NCBI RefSeq assembly: GCF_026650985.1
Contig: NZ_CP086239.1
Coordinates: forward strand, 1,860,001 to 1,924,000
Direction of reading: 5' to 3'
Origin: Clostridium estertheticum
Lineage (GTDB): Bacteria > Bacillota > Clostridia > Clostridiales > Clostridiaceae
Length of the DNA stretch: 64,000 nt
This document shows positions 1 through 8,664 of the stretch, piece after piece (position 1 is the stretch's first letter; every line of letters begins with the position of its first letter). The notes under the pieces were generated by a model. It searched no databases, was not told where the DNA came from, and saw nothing but the letters and a program-made list of their open reading frames with translations. The position numbers and the translations under genes were made by a program.

Positions 1-775
1 TCCAGGGCCAAAAAGCATACCCTCCCCAAAGCGGAAGCATTTCTTTTGTAGGTGCAGCTGCTCCTCCCCAACCTGTACATGTATAAATAGGGGTATCTAT
101 TCCTGAATTTAAAGCCATTTGCTTAAGCTGCGTCATATGAGCTTCACCATCTATCCCCCCGGTCATCCACTGATTACTTGTCCCATTAGTTAATTCCCAA
201 GGAGATGCAGCATGCATATATTCATTTTCAATTTGGGTCCCAATAATGGGACCGCCATCTTTATATAGCAAGCCTTTTATCTGTTTTCCTATTTCATTAT
301 AAAGTTCATTAACATAACAAAGATACTCTTTATCATTAGACCTTATTTCAAAAGGTCTACCAAATAGCCAGTCTGGAACGCCTCCATTTCTAACCTCACC
401 ATGATCAAAAGGTCCTATTCTAACAATTACATACATATCATGCTTTGCACAAAGTTCTATGAACCTCCTTAAGTTTTTATTTCCATTCCAGTCAAATATG
501 CCTTGTTTTTCCTCATGATGAATCCAGAAAATATATGTTGCAATTATATTTATTCCACCCATCTTCATTTTTATTATTTCATCATCCCAATACCTTTCAT
601 CATATCTGCTAAAATGAAATTCACCGCAAATTGCAAAAAAAGGTTCACCGTTCTTTTCCATATAATAATTAGTAAAACTTATTTTATCACCGTTTGGATT
701 TACTCCACCAAGTTTTAAATTACTTTTGGTAATATTTTTCTTTGTATTTTTAAGATTAATCTCATATCCATTCAT
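1..775 (-). CDS. Beta-galactosidase, glycoside hydrolase family 35 (N-terminal part, runs off the window)
   Basis: The gene starts at the ATG complementary to 773-775, behind a GGGAGG ribosome site, and leaves the window at position 1, so about 258 N-terminal residues are visible. They show the GH35 TIM-barrel start: 'GEFHFSRYDERYWDDEI', then 'GPFDHGEVRNGG', and the family signature 'GGPIIGTQIENEY', whose second glutamate pair member is the acid/base in this family. GH35 enzymes remove terminal beta-linked galactose. There is no signal peptide, so it should act inside the cell on imported galactosides. It is divergent from a sugar ABC importer, which fits uptake plus hydrolysis. The substrate is inferred; the family call is firm. 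Confidence 0.93.
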   Translation of the reverse strand, partial: MNGYEINLKNTKKNITKSNLKLGGVNPNGDKISFTNYYMEKNGEPFFAICGEFHFSRYDERYWDDEIIKMKMGGINIIATYIFWIHHEEKQGIFDWNGNKNLRRFIELCAKHDMYVIVRIGPFDHGEVRNGGVPDWLFGRPFEIRSNDKEYLCYVNELYNEIGKQIKGLLYKDGGPIIGTQIENEYMHAASPWELTNGTSNQWMTGGIDGEAHMTQLKQMALNSGIDTPIYTCTGWGGAAAPTKEMLPLWGGYAFWPW

Positions 776-787
776 TGTTATTCCTCC

Positions 788-838
788 CTAACCTTTTACT
801 GCACCTGTTGTAAGTACCTTATAATTCCAAAAAAATTT
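788..838 (-). pseudogene. C-terminal sliver of a MalG-type sugar permease
   Basis: Just upstream of the GH35 start the minus strand reads 'KFFWNYKVLTTGAVKG' and stops. A 'TAGAVKG'-like ending is the typical last residues of MalG/UgpE-type ABC permeases. No open frame continues upstream, so this looks like the end of a permease gene left by a deletion. It is very short, so confidence is moderate. Confidence 0.45.
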
Positions 839-1059
839 ACTTATCAATAATATATGTATATTTTTATTATACATTTTAATGTTTAAAGTTTCATTATTAA
901 TAATTGCTATAATATTTAGATATCTTGCTTTACCATTCCATCAAAAGTATTATTGTTATTTTATATTCGTAAATTTAACATATTAAGTTAGTCTATTAAT
1001 ATACTATTAGTGTGGTATATAATGTTAATAATTTATTTCTATTAAGGTAAATGTCAACA

Positions 1060-1073
1060 TGAAATCGTTCTCA
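1060..1073. promoter_or_regulatory. Catabolite-responsive element (cre)-like site
   Basis: TGAAATCGTTCTCA fits the cre consensus TGWNANCGNTNWCA at every fixed position on both strands. It lies about 100 bp before the sugar-binding lipoprotein gene and between two divergent sugar-use genes, where CcpA control is expected. No other element is clear in 839-1169. A LacI-family operator is the alternative. Confidence 0.55.
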
Positions 1074-1169
1074 AAACATTACATATCAATATTAATAAAT
1101 ATCTTAAAGTTACAAAATCCTACTATTTTAAATCAATTAAAATTTAAAAAAGAAAGAGGGATGTAAAAA

Positions 1170-2483
1170 ATGAGAATGAAAAAAATATTTTGTCTTCTAC
1201 TAACCGGAATTATGCTTACGAGTCTATCTGCATGTGGTAAAAAAGATAGTAAATCAACAGTTGCTACTACAACGAAGGAAAGTACAAAAAGTACAGGAAA
1301 AGACATACACATTGCATCATGGAACAATGCAGCGGATAATTTAACAGCAATTGCAAAAGCTTTCAACCTAACACATGAAGGCAGCGGCAAGGTTATTATT
1401 GATTATGCAGATAGTGATTATTCAAAACTTAAACCTACACTTGCTTCGGGTAGTGGTGTACCTGATATTTTCCAAACTCAAAATCGTGATATACCTGCAT
1501 TTTATAATAATTATGGGTTAAAGTCATTTGCTGATATAAGTGATATCGTTAACCCAGATGCTTCAAATTGGGTAGATTTCGCATTAGAGACGTGTAAAGC
1601 AAAGGATGGTAAATACTATTCGATTCCATGGGATATCGGCCCAGTTGCCCTGTACTATAGAACTGATGTATTTAAAGCTGCCGGTATCGATGTTTCCACA
1701 TTAACAACTTGGGATAAATATATTGAGGCAGGCAAAAAAATAAAAACAAAAGGTGATTATTATTTAGAAGCATATAATTTTAATGGTTCTACTTCTCAAG
1801 ATGAATTTCTGATTTATTTAAATCAATTGGGAGGACAATATTATGATAAGGATGGCAAAGTAAATTTAGCATCTGACGAAATGATTAAAACGTCAAATCT
1901 AATTAATAAAATGGTTAATGCAAAAGTTGCTATGGATATTCCCAATGCATGGGATGATAGAATTAAAGCAATTAATGATAATAAATTAGTAGCGTTCGCT
2001 TACCCAGCTTGGTTCATGGGAACAATGAAAAATTCATGTGCAACTACTTCTGGTAAATGGGGTATTGTTAAAATGCCTGCTTTTGAAGAAGGCGGAAACT
2101 CTTATGCTAATGCTGGAGGCTCAGTGCTCGCTGTTTCGGCTAAAACTGTAAATTTACCTTTGGCAAAAGAGTTCTTATCATATGCAATGAAAACTAACGA
2201 AGGCAATGATGTAAACATGAAATTTGGTGAATTCCCTTCATACAAACCTGCATATGAAACAGAATTTTTCAAATCTAAAAATGAATATTATGGTGGAGTA
2301 GAAGTTGGTACTATTTTCTCGAAATTAACTGGTGCTAAAGCAACTACTTGGGGTCCTTACTTTACAGATGTTTCAGCTGGTTTAAAAACTGCTGCTGGTA
2401 ATATATTAGCTAACAAAATGAATCCTAAACAAGCTTTAGATGCGGCAACAAAAGCTGCCCAGAATACAATAGATGCTAAATAA
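1170..2483 (+). CDS. Sugar ABC transporter substrate-binding lipoprotein
   Basis: This 437-residue secreted lipoprotein captures a sugar outside the membrane and delivers it to the two permeases encoded next. It has a type II signal peptide with lipobox 'LSAC' (Cys22), then a serine/threonine/lysine-rich linker, then a family-1 solute-binding fold ('IASWNNAADNLTAIAKAFN', 'PDIFQTQNRDIPAFYNNYG', 'AYPAWFMGTMKN'). The start has an AGAGGG ribosome site. A hairpin with a T-run follows the gene, a common way to make more binding protein than permease. The cre-like site at 1060 and the GH35 neighbour suggest a beta-galactoside or galacto-oligosaccharide ligand. No ATPase gene is present here; such importers often share an MsmX-type ATPase encoded elsewhere. 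Confidence 0.93.
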   Translation: MRMKKIFCLLLTGIMLTSLSACGKKDSKSTVATTTKESTKSTGKDIHIASWNNAADNLTAIAKAFNLTHEGSGKVIIDYADSDYSKLKPTLASGSGVPDIFQTQNRDIPAFYNNYGLKSFADISDIVNPDASNWVDFALETCKAKDGKYYSIPWDIGPVALYYRTDVFKAAGIDVSTLTTWDKYIEAGKKIKTKGDYYLEAYNFNGSTSQDEFLIYLNQLGGQYYDKDGKVNLASDEMIKTSNLINKMVNAKVAMDIPNAWDDRIKAINDNKLVAFAYPAWFMGTMKNSCATTSGKWGIVKMPAFEEGGNSYANAGGSVLAVSAKTVNLPLAKEFLSYAMKTNEGNDVNMKFGEFPSYKPAYETEFFKSKNEYYGGVEVGTIFSKLTGAKATTWGPYFTDVSAGLKTAAGNILANKMNPKQALDAATKAAQNTIDAK

Positions 2484-2520
2484 CTTTATTAAGTCATAAA
2501 ACTTTCATTCATATGTAATG

Positions 2521-2561
2521 AAAGCTTTGTACCATAACATAGGTATGAAGCTTTTATTTTT
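2521..2561 (+). terminator. Attenuating hairpin between binding protein and permeases
   Basis: AAGCTTTGTACC pairs with GGTATGAAGCTT across an 8-nt loop, with G-U pairs, and is followed by a T-rich run. A weaker hairpin (ACTTTCATT/AATGAAAG) precedes it. It probably lets only part of the transcription continue into the permease genes. Confidence 0.6.
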
Positions 2562-2595
2562 AAGACTTCCATAATAAGAAAGGAAGGTGAGTCTT

Positions 2596-3462
2596 TTGAA
2601 AGAAAACACCAAAAGAAAGATAATACCATGGATGTTCTTAGCGCCATTTCTAATTATATTTTTAACTTTTATGGTATATCCAATCATTTATTCACTTGCG
2701 ATTAGTTTTACAAAATACAGAGGCGGGGAATTCGTTCCTGTTGGATTATCTAACTTTAAATTTGTTTTAACAGATCCTACTTTTCTAAAGGCAATTAAAA
2801 ATACATTTACAATTTTGATTATTCAAGTTCCGATTCAAACTATGCTTGCACTTGTAATAGCAAATTTTTTAAATAGCAGTCACTTGAAATTCAAAGGATT
2901 TTTTAGAATGTTTGTATTTATGCCTGTACTTATAGATACAGTAAGTTATTCTATTGTATTTTTACTCTTTTTTAGTAATAGTAAAGATGGTTTAATTAAT
3001 AGCTTAATTAGTATGCTAGGTGGATCATCCCTTGAATGGATGAATGTAGCATGGTTATCAAAGATTGTAATTATTACTGCATTAACCTGGAGATGGACAG
3101 GTTATAACGCCATTATAATCTTAAGTGGACTACAAAATATAGCTGCTGATTTATATGAGGCAGCTGCTATCGATGGAGCTACTAAAATAAAACAGTTTTT
3201 TTCAATAACATTACCAGGAGTAAAACCAGTGTTACTATTTTCAGTAGTTTTATCAGTAAATGGGGTACTTCAGTTATTCACAGAGACAAACTTAATTACT
3301 AAAGGCGGACCTGTTGATGGAACTTTAACAATTGTTCAATATTTGTACAACACGGGATTTGTTTCATTTAACTATGGTGTTTCATCTGCTGGAGCATATA
3401 TTCTTGCGGTTATGATTGCTATTTTAACCTTTATTCAGATGAAAGTGACGAAAGGGGATTAA
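2596..3462 (+). CDS. Sugar ABC transporter permease, MalF/UgpA type
   Basis: This is the first integral-membrane subunit of the importer, 288 residues with six predicted membrane helices. It carries the EAA loop that docks the ATPase ('YEAAAIDGATKIKQFF', about residue 186). I chose the TTG at 2596 because AGGAAGGTGAG lies at proper distance before it; a GTG at 2587 falls inside that ribosome site. It is followed 3 bp later by the second permease, so the two are co-translated. The pair imports the sugar bound by the lipoprotein upstream. Confidence 0.93.
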   Translation: MKENTKRKIIPWMFLAPFLIIFLTFMVYPIIYSLAISFTKYRGGEFVPVGLSNFKFVLTDPTFLKAIKNTFTILIIQVPIQTMLALVIANFLNSSHLKFKGFFRMFVFMPVLIDTVSYSIVFLLFFSNSKDGLINSLISMLGGSSLEWMNVAWLSKIVIITALTWRWTGYNAIIILSGLQNIAADLYEAAAIDGATKIKQFFSITLPGVKPVLLFSVVLSVNGVLQLFTETNLITKGGPVDGTLTIVQYLYNTGFVSFNYGVSSAGAYILAVMIAILTFIQMKVTKGD

Positions 3463-3465
3463 GTT

Positions 3466-4308
3466 ATGGCTGAAATAAAAAAATCTAAAAGAGTAAAAGG
3501 GTCAGGAATTGTTTATGTTACATTAACAATTGTTGCTATAGTTTGTTTCTTTCCGTTTGTATGGACTATCATTGCATCGTCTCATACAAACACACAAATT
3601 TTCCAGAGTTCTAAATCATTTGTTATAGGAACGAACTCTATTAAAAATTACATCAACCTTATGGCATTCTCTAACATTTGGAGAAATTTGTTTAATAGTA
3701 TTTTTATTGCCACGGTATATACAGTTTTGGTCTGTATAATTGATTCAATGGCTGCCTTTGCATTTTCTAAATATAAATTCAAAGGGAGAGACGTTCTTTT
3801 TTTTATTTGTGTATGCTCCATGTTCATACCGCAACAAGTTACATTAGTACCACTTTTTATGCAACTTTCAGCAATGAATTTAATTAGCAGTCCGTCAGCA
3901 GTTATTTTGCCAGCACTTGCTAGTATCTTCGGAGTATTCTTAATGCGTCAGAACCTTATGGCGTTCCCGGATGAACTTATGGAATCCGCAAGAATTGACG
4001 GAGCTAATGATTTCAGGATGTTTTTTCAGATTGTTGTACCAACTATGAAACCAGCATTTACTTCTTTAGCTATTTTATCATTTGTTCAACAATGGGGTAA
4101 TTATTTATGGCCATTGATTGTTCTAAATACTAAAGATTCTTTTACTATTCCGCTAGTTTTAGCATTAATGCGGGCTGGTGGAAATATAGTAGATTATGGG
4201 GCTATTATGGTTGGAGCTGTTATGGCATTAGTTCCAGTACTTGTATTATTTCTCTTTTTCCAGAAGAATTTTATACAAGGTATGCTTAGTGGATCTTTAA
4301 AAGGATAA
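3466..4308 (+). CDS. Sugar ABC transporter permease, MalG/UgpE type
   Basis: This is the second integral-membrane subunit, 280 residues, with an N-terminal helix ('IVYVTLTIVAIVCFFPFVWT') and five more. The EAA loop is 'ELMESARIDGANDFRMFF' near residue 172. The C-terminus 'FIQGMLSGSLKG' is the family ending. It starts 3 bp after the first permease stop behind an AAAGGGG ribosome site. With the binding lipoprotein it completes the membrane part of the importer. Confidence 0.93.
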   Translation: MAEIKKSKRVKGSGIVYVTLTIVAIVCFFPFVWTIIASSHTNTQIFQSSKSFVIGTNSIKNYINLMAFSNIWRNLFNSIFIATVYTVLVCIIDSMAAFAFSKYKFKGRDVLFFICVCSMFIPQQVTLVPLFMQLSAMNLISSPSAVILPALASIFGVFLMRQNLMAFPDELMESARIDGANDFRMFFQIVVPTMKPAFTSLAILSFVQQWGNYLWPLIVLNTKDSFTIPLVLALMRAGGNIVDYGAIMVGAVMALVPVLVLFLFFQKNFIQGMLSGSLKG

Positions 4309-4358
4309 GATGATATTTCAAAAATGAATTTTATTTAAAGAAATAATTCATAAAACTA

Positions 4359-4387
4359 TTGACGAATTATAAAATACGAAGTAAAAT
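4359..4387 (+). promoter_or_regulatory. Sigma-A-type promoter of the T-box/asparagine synthetase unit
   Basis: TTGACG (4359-4364), a 17-bp spacer, and TAAAAT (4382-4387) lie just upstream of the T-box leader. Spacing is ideal and the position fits a leader start near 4394. Confidence 0.65.
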
Positions 4388-4425
4388 GAAAGGAATTCAA
4401 AAACAAAATTCATATAATCAATATA

Positions 4426-4702
4426 AAAGCCTTGATGGGAAGAGTAGTTATTATGAAATAGTCAAAGCGAATCAGTGGTGGTGAGAGACTGATACTAATC
4501 AAATGGTGAAGAACATCCCGGAGCTTCCAAACGAAATTTATTAAGAGTAGTATTGGACGGAGCCAAACCGTTACATCTTGGACAGTATCGAATTTATATT
4601 AATTCCGTACTGATTAAAGTGAGCTTTTTAAGCTAATTTAGGTGGTACCGCGGAAGTATAAGTCTTTCGTCCTATTTTTTATAGGATGAGGGCTTTTTTT
4701 TG
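4426..4702 (+). promoter_or_regulatory. T-box riboswitch, probably tRNA-Asn responsive
   Basis: The leader has the stem I entry 'GATGGGAAGAGTA', the conserved T-box core 'AGGTGGTACCGCGG' (4640-4653) that pairs with the uncharged tRNA acceptor end, and a final terminator whose arms are AGTCTTTCGTCCTAT and ATAGGATGAGGGCT followed by eight Ts. The 3' side of the specifier loop reads GAACA before TCCCGGAG, giving specifier AAC (4512-4514), an asparagine codon. This matches the asparagine synthetase gene downstream. Uncharged tRNA-Asn should disrupt the terminator and switch on the gene. The class is certain; the specifier was placed by eye. Confidence 0.93.
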
Positions 4703-4720
4703 TATCTAAAATTAAGGAGG

Positions 4721-4784
4721 TTAAAGTCCTAAATGGACTTTAACGGGTAATTTGTGAGCGGAGCGAGCGGGTTTAATTACCCCG
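4721..4784 (+). other. Two extra hairpins between the T-box terminator and asnB
   Basis: TTAAAGTCC/GGACTTTAA (4721-4743) forms a perfect 9-bp stem. Then CGGGTAAT pairs with ATTACCCCG (4744-4784, one bulge) around a G-rich loop containing GCGGAGCGAGC. An AAGGAGG lies before the first stem. These are not part of the standard T-box and may stabilise the processed mRNA or tune translation. Function unknown. Confidence 0.5.
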
Positions 4785-4811
4785 TGTTCCGACTAAAAGG
4801 AGGATATTAAT

Positions 4812-6401
4812 ATGTGTACAATTATGTGTTATACAGGAACAGATATGAAACATGATAAATTTGCAGAGGCTCTGCAAAGAACCGAATCGAGAGGACCAGA
4901 TATGACAGAGATTCTTACTTTACCGTCTGGTATTTTAGGGTTTCAAAGACTTTCTATTATGGATTTAAGTTTTAGCGGAATGCAACCATACACAAGGAAT
5001 ACAGATGCATCCATCTGTAACGGTGAAATTTTCGGATTCCGTGAGATTAAGAAAGACCTAATAGAAAAAGGACATAAGTTTATTTCTGATAGTGATTGCG
5101 AAATATTGCTTCCAATGTACTATGAATATGGGATAGATATGTTTTCAAAATTAGATGCAGAGTTCGCAATTATCATATATGATGGAAAAAAGGACACCTT
5201 CATTGCAGCAAGAGATCCAATTGGAATCCGTCCTCTCTTCTATGGTTATTCGGAATCAGGTAAAATCATATTTGCAAGTGAAGCGAAAAATTTAATTGGT
5301 CTTACGTACAAAATCATATCATTTCCACCAGGACATTATTATGCTAATGGTAAATTTACATGCTACTGCGATATCGCAGAAATCGAGGGTGATTATTGCA
5401 ATGATGACTTAAAAGTTATCTGCAGCAAAATTCATGATAAATTTGTAACTGCCATAGAAAAACGTATGGATGCTGATGCTCCTGTAGGTTTCTTGTTAAG
5501 TGGAGGCCTCGACAGCTCCCTTGTATGTTCAATTGCTCAAAAAATGTATCCCGGAAAACCAATTAAAACCTTTGCCATAGGTATGACTGAAGATGCAATT
5601 GACCTTAAATATGCACAGGAGGTTGCCGATTACATTCATAGTGATCACACCACTATATATATGACAAAAGAAGAAGTTCTTGGATCACTTGAACAGGTTA
5701 TTAAACTTCTTGGAACATACGATATTACAACTATTAGAGCAAGTATGGGAATGTATTTGATTTGCAAGAAAATACACGAGATTTCTGATGTCAGAGTGCT
5801 TCTAACCGGTGAAATTTCTGATGAGTTATTTGGATATAAATATACTGATTTTGCTCCAAATGCAGAGGAATTTCAAAAGGAATCACAAAAGAGAATAAGG
5901 GAGCTTCATATGTACGATGTACTTCGTGCAGACCGTTGCATCAGCTCAAATTCTCTAGAAGCAAGGGTACCATTTGGGGATTTAGATTTTGTAAAGTATG
6001 TTATGTCCATAGACCCTGAAAAGAAATTAAACAAATACAACATGGGTAAATACCTTTTGAGACATTCGTTTGAAGGTGATTATCTACCAGATAATATTTT
6101 ATATCGTGAAAAGGCAGCATTTAGCGATGCTGTAGGGCATTCTATGGTGGACTATTTAAAAGAATATGCAGAAGATTGCTATTCTGATGAAGAATTTGAA
6201 AAACTATGTAAAAAGTATAAATATAATTCTAAACCATTCACAAAAGAATCATTGTTATACAGAGAATTGTTTGAAAAATATTATCCATTACAAGCAGAAA
6301 TGATAGTAGATTTTTGGATGCCAAATAAAGAATGGGAAGGCTGTAACGTAAATGATCCTAGTGCCAGAATGTTATCAAATTATGGTGCCAGTGGAAAATA
6401 A
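4812..6401 (+). CDS. asnB: Asparagine synthetase (glutamine-hydrolysing)
   Basis: The enzyme makes asparagine from aspartate, ATP and glutamine in the cytoplasm. The 529-residue protein begins 'MCTIMC', so after Met removal Cys2 is the N-terminal nucleophile of the class II glutaminase domain (about 2-180; 'ASEAKNL' is typical). The synthetase domain carries the PPi loop SGGLDSS at residues 230-236. It is preceded by GGAGG and controlled by the asparagine-type T-box. The two catalytic domains look intact. It stands alone, closed by the strong hairpin at 6455. Confidence 0.96.
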   Translation: MCTIMCYTGTDMKHDKFAEALQRTESRGPDMTEILTLPSGILGFQRLSIMDLSFSGMQPYTRNTDASICNGEIFGFREIKKDLIEKGHKFISDSDCEILLPMYYEYGIDMFSKLDAEFAIIIYDGKKDTFIAARDPIGIRPLFYGYSESGKIIFASEAKNLIGLTYKIISFPPGHYYANGKFTCYCDIAEIEGDYCNDDLKVICSKIHDKFVTAIEKRMDADAPVGFLLSGGLDSSLVCSIAQKMYPGKPIKTFAIGMTEDAIDLKYAQEVADYIHSDHTTIYMTKEEVLGSLEQVIKLLGTYDITTIRASMGMYLICKKIHEISDVRVLLTGEISDELFGYKYTDFAPNAEEFQKESQKRIRELHMYDVLRADRCISSNSLEARVPFGDLDFVKYVMSIDPEKKLNKYNMGKYLLRHSFEGDYLPDNILYREKAAFSDAVGHSMVDYLKEYAEDCYSDEEFEKLCKKYKYNSKPFTKESLLYRELFEKYYPLQAEMIVDFWMPNKEWEGCNVNDPSARMLSNYGASGK

Positions 6402-6454
6402 TTAAGCTTACAAAAATAGATCATTCTATTTTTAATAATAGTTTTGATAATATG

Positions 6455-6496
6455 ATAATTTTACGGTAAGCCATTTGAGGCTTACCGTAAAATTAT
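6455..6496. terminator. Bidirectional terminator between asnB and the SEC-C gene
   Basis: A perfect 18-bp stem (ATAATTTTACGGTAAGCC with its complement) and a 6-nt loop lie between two convergent genes. T-rich flanks occur on both sides, so it can end transcription from either strand. Confidence 0.8.
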
Positions 6497-6535
6497 ACTT
6501 TAAGAAAAATATGTATAGGATACTAAACAATATAA

Positions 6536-8506
6536 TTAAAATAAGTTAATAACCTTAGATCCACAACATTTTTTATATTTTTTACCGCTTCCACAAATAC
6601 AAAGATCATTTCTTCCTATCTTAGGAGTAGAAGTATTATTATCTTCTGAATTTAATTCATTAAAAGTATATCCTTTTAGTCTCCAAAGTCTAGTGTTATT
6701 TATAAAACTATTTATTTCTACTAAAAATTTTTGAAGATCATTTTCACTTATATCTCCCAATGCACCTATGATGTTCTCTATTACCTCTTTTTTTTCATTT
6801 TCTTGAATATCATCATATAAATTAATTATAATCATTTCAATTTGTGTTTCTTCTATTTCCCAATTATTCTCTAAGTACTTTTTTAATCTCATACCTATTT
6901 TATTTTCAATTAAATATTCCCCACTAGCAGCTTCAAGTAGCTCAGCCTTTTCTATAATACAGAAATCCCTATCGCTTGAAGTATTATCTCTTGTATTAAT
7001 AATATTTATAATATCTTCTAGAGGAACCATTATACTACTAGCTATATTCCCTTGCAGCATATACCCATCATAATAATCTGCACCACTTACAATTACTGCG
7101 TAAATATCAGTTTCATCTAAAGAATAGTCAATATAATTATTAAGCATCTTTATAAAATCACTCATAAATAGTACCCCATAGTTATAGGTCATTCCCCACA
7201 TCAACTTTATTATTTCTGTGTTTTTAGCTAATATCTTTCTATACTCCACATTATCTATAGATTTTATAGCATTTATTGTTTCATTTGGCATTATTAAATA
7301 TATACCATCTTCTCTCATCGCTGCAAATACAAATCCACATTCTAAAAAATATTCTGGATTTGATGTGAACTTATCATCTTCAAAAGATATATATCCCTGG
7401 TTTTCCATTATCCTTTTTAAAAATTCATATCTTTCACTATCAATTAAATATAGTGTCTTTGTTATTTTCTCTTCATATACATCTAAAAGTTTTTCTATTA
7501 GTTGGCCTTTATTAAACTTAGATACCCTCGTAATATTTAGCATAGATGTTGTTTTTAATAATTCATCTTTTGTATCACATTCTAATAATTCTCTTAAATT
7601 ATGTGTAAACTTCCCTCTTTTTAATCTATTTAATAATTTTTTTGCTTTATATCCAACTTCTGAATTCATATCATCCATTGCAATATCTAAAAAAGATGCA
7701 AAGTCCCCTTTAAAATCATCCACTTCCAATTCATCATTCTCTATAAATGGAACTATATCCTTTCGCCCTTTTGTTTTAGTTTTTTTAATCTTAAATTTAT
7801 TTCCTGGCAAGTACTGCTTTTCTGTATCTCTGTCTCCTACATATCCGCAAACTCCATCTCTGGGAGAATTTGTATATTCAAATTCACCTACCATATCAGC
7901 GTCTTCATCTATACAATCCTCACAAAAATACTTTTCTTCTTCATAATCAAAATACTTTGCCTTTTGATTACAATTTGCACAAAAATTTTGTATTTCATCA
8001 TTTCTAGATAATATTTCTATTTGACTATAATTCTCCCCTACCGCATACTCATCTATAACTTCAAGTTTTAATGCAGTAGTAGAACCAAAATCATAGTCAT
8101 ATTTAAATTTATCACCTACAGAAATCACCTGTCTTAATTTAAAATCCATTGTTTCGGTTTGAGGAAAAAGTTCAAATTCATCGTCTACTGAGGAGTCATA
8201 GTTTATGTCATCAATAATAAAACTACTTAAGTGTCCACAACATTCTAACCAAATATCTCTTAAAAAACTATCCAGATTCTTTAAAGTTAAATCTATATCT
8301 ATAGCTATATACAAACTATATTCTTTTGATCCATACTGTGGAAGTATAGACAAAATATATTGACCCTTAGTTTTTTTAGAACTCGCGATAGACTCTCCTA
8401 TCTTTTCTTTCCTAACTTTACAGCCTTTAATATGCTTTTTAACGGTTCTTTCTGATAATTTCTCGTTGCAATAATAACATTTACCTTTCAAATCATATCT
8501 CTCCAT
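6536..8506 (-). CDS. Zinc-finger / pRiA4b ORF-3-like / SEC-C multidomain protein
   Basis: This 656-residue cytoplasmic protein has four recognisable parts. A CCHC-type finger (C10, C13, H25, C29) opens it. Next comes a pRiA4b ORF-3-like region (about 50-165, with 'VGDKFKYDYDFGSTT'). A second Cys4 ribbon follows (C176, C179, C195, C198). The long middle is mostly helical. It ends in a SEC-C motif (C636-x-C638-x8-C647-C648) preceded by 'GRNDLCICGSG'. SEC-C tails bind zinc and often mark proteins contacting ribosomes, SecB or nucleic acids. The biochemical role is unknown. It lies 158 bp downstream of the nuclease-helicase genes on the same strand and may belong to that module, but this is inference. 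Confidence 0.85.
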   Translation of the reverse strand: MERYDLKGKCYYCNEKLSERTVKKHIKGCKVRKEKIGESIASSKKTKGQYILSILPQYGSKEYSLYIAIDIDLTLKNLDSFLRDIWLECCGHLSSFIIDDINYDSSVDDEFELFPQTETMDFKLRQVISVGDKFKYDYDFGSTTALKLEVIDEYAVGENYSQIEILSRNDEIQNFCANCNQKAKYFDYEEEKYFCEDCIDEDADMVGEFEYTNSPRDGVCGYVGDRDTEKQYLPGNKFKIKKTKTKGRKDIVPFIENDELEVDDFKGDFASFLDIAMDDMNSEVGYKAKKLLNRLKRGKFTHNLRELLECDTKDELLKTTSMLNITRVSKFNKGQLIEKLLDVYEEKITKTLYLIDSERYEFLKRIMENQGYISFEDDKFTSNPEYFLECGFVFAAMREDGIYLIMPNETINAIKSIDNVEYRKILAKNTEIIKLMWGMTYNYGVLFMSDFIKMLNNYIDYSLDETDIYAVIVSGADYYDGYMLQGNIASSIMVPLEDIINIINTRDNTSSDRDFCIIEKAELLEAASGEYLIENKIGMRLKKYLENNWEIEETQIEMIIINLYDDIQENEKKEVIENIIGALGDISENDLQKFLVEINSFINNTRLWRLKGYTFNELNSEDNNTSTPKIGRNDLCICGSGKKYKKCCGSKVINLF

Positions 8507-8664
8507 TTCTTTTTCTTAAATTTAATAATAATATTATGTCTATTATAGGATAATACACTAAAAGCTTTATATTATAAAATGTTACAAAGTTTCTTTAATC
8601 CACTTAACAATATATTTGACTCTATTTTAATATTTCATACTTACTCATCCACATTTATGAAGCA

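Noticed and set aside
503-718. Plus-strand frame of 71 codons
   Set aside because: It lies opposite the GH35 gene, has no ribosome site and a low-complexity composition; shadow of the real gene.
7218-7946. 242-codon plus-strand frame
   Set aside because: Antisense shadow of the SEC-C gene, Ser/Phe-rich translation with no family motif.
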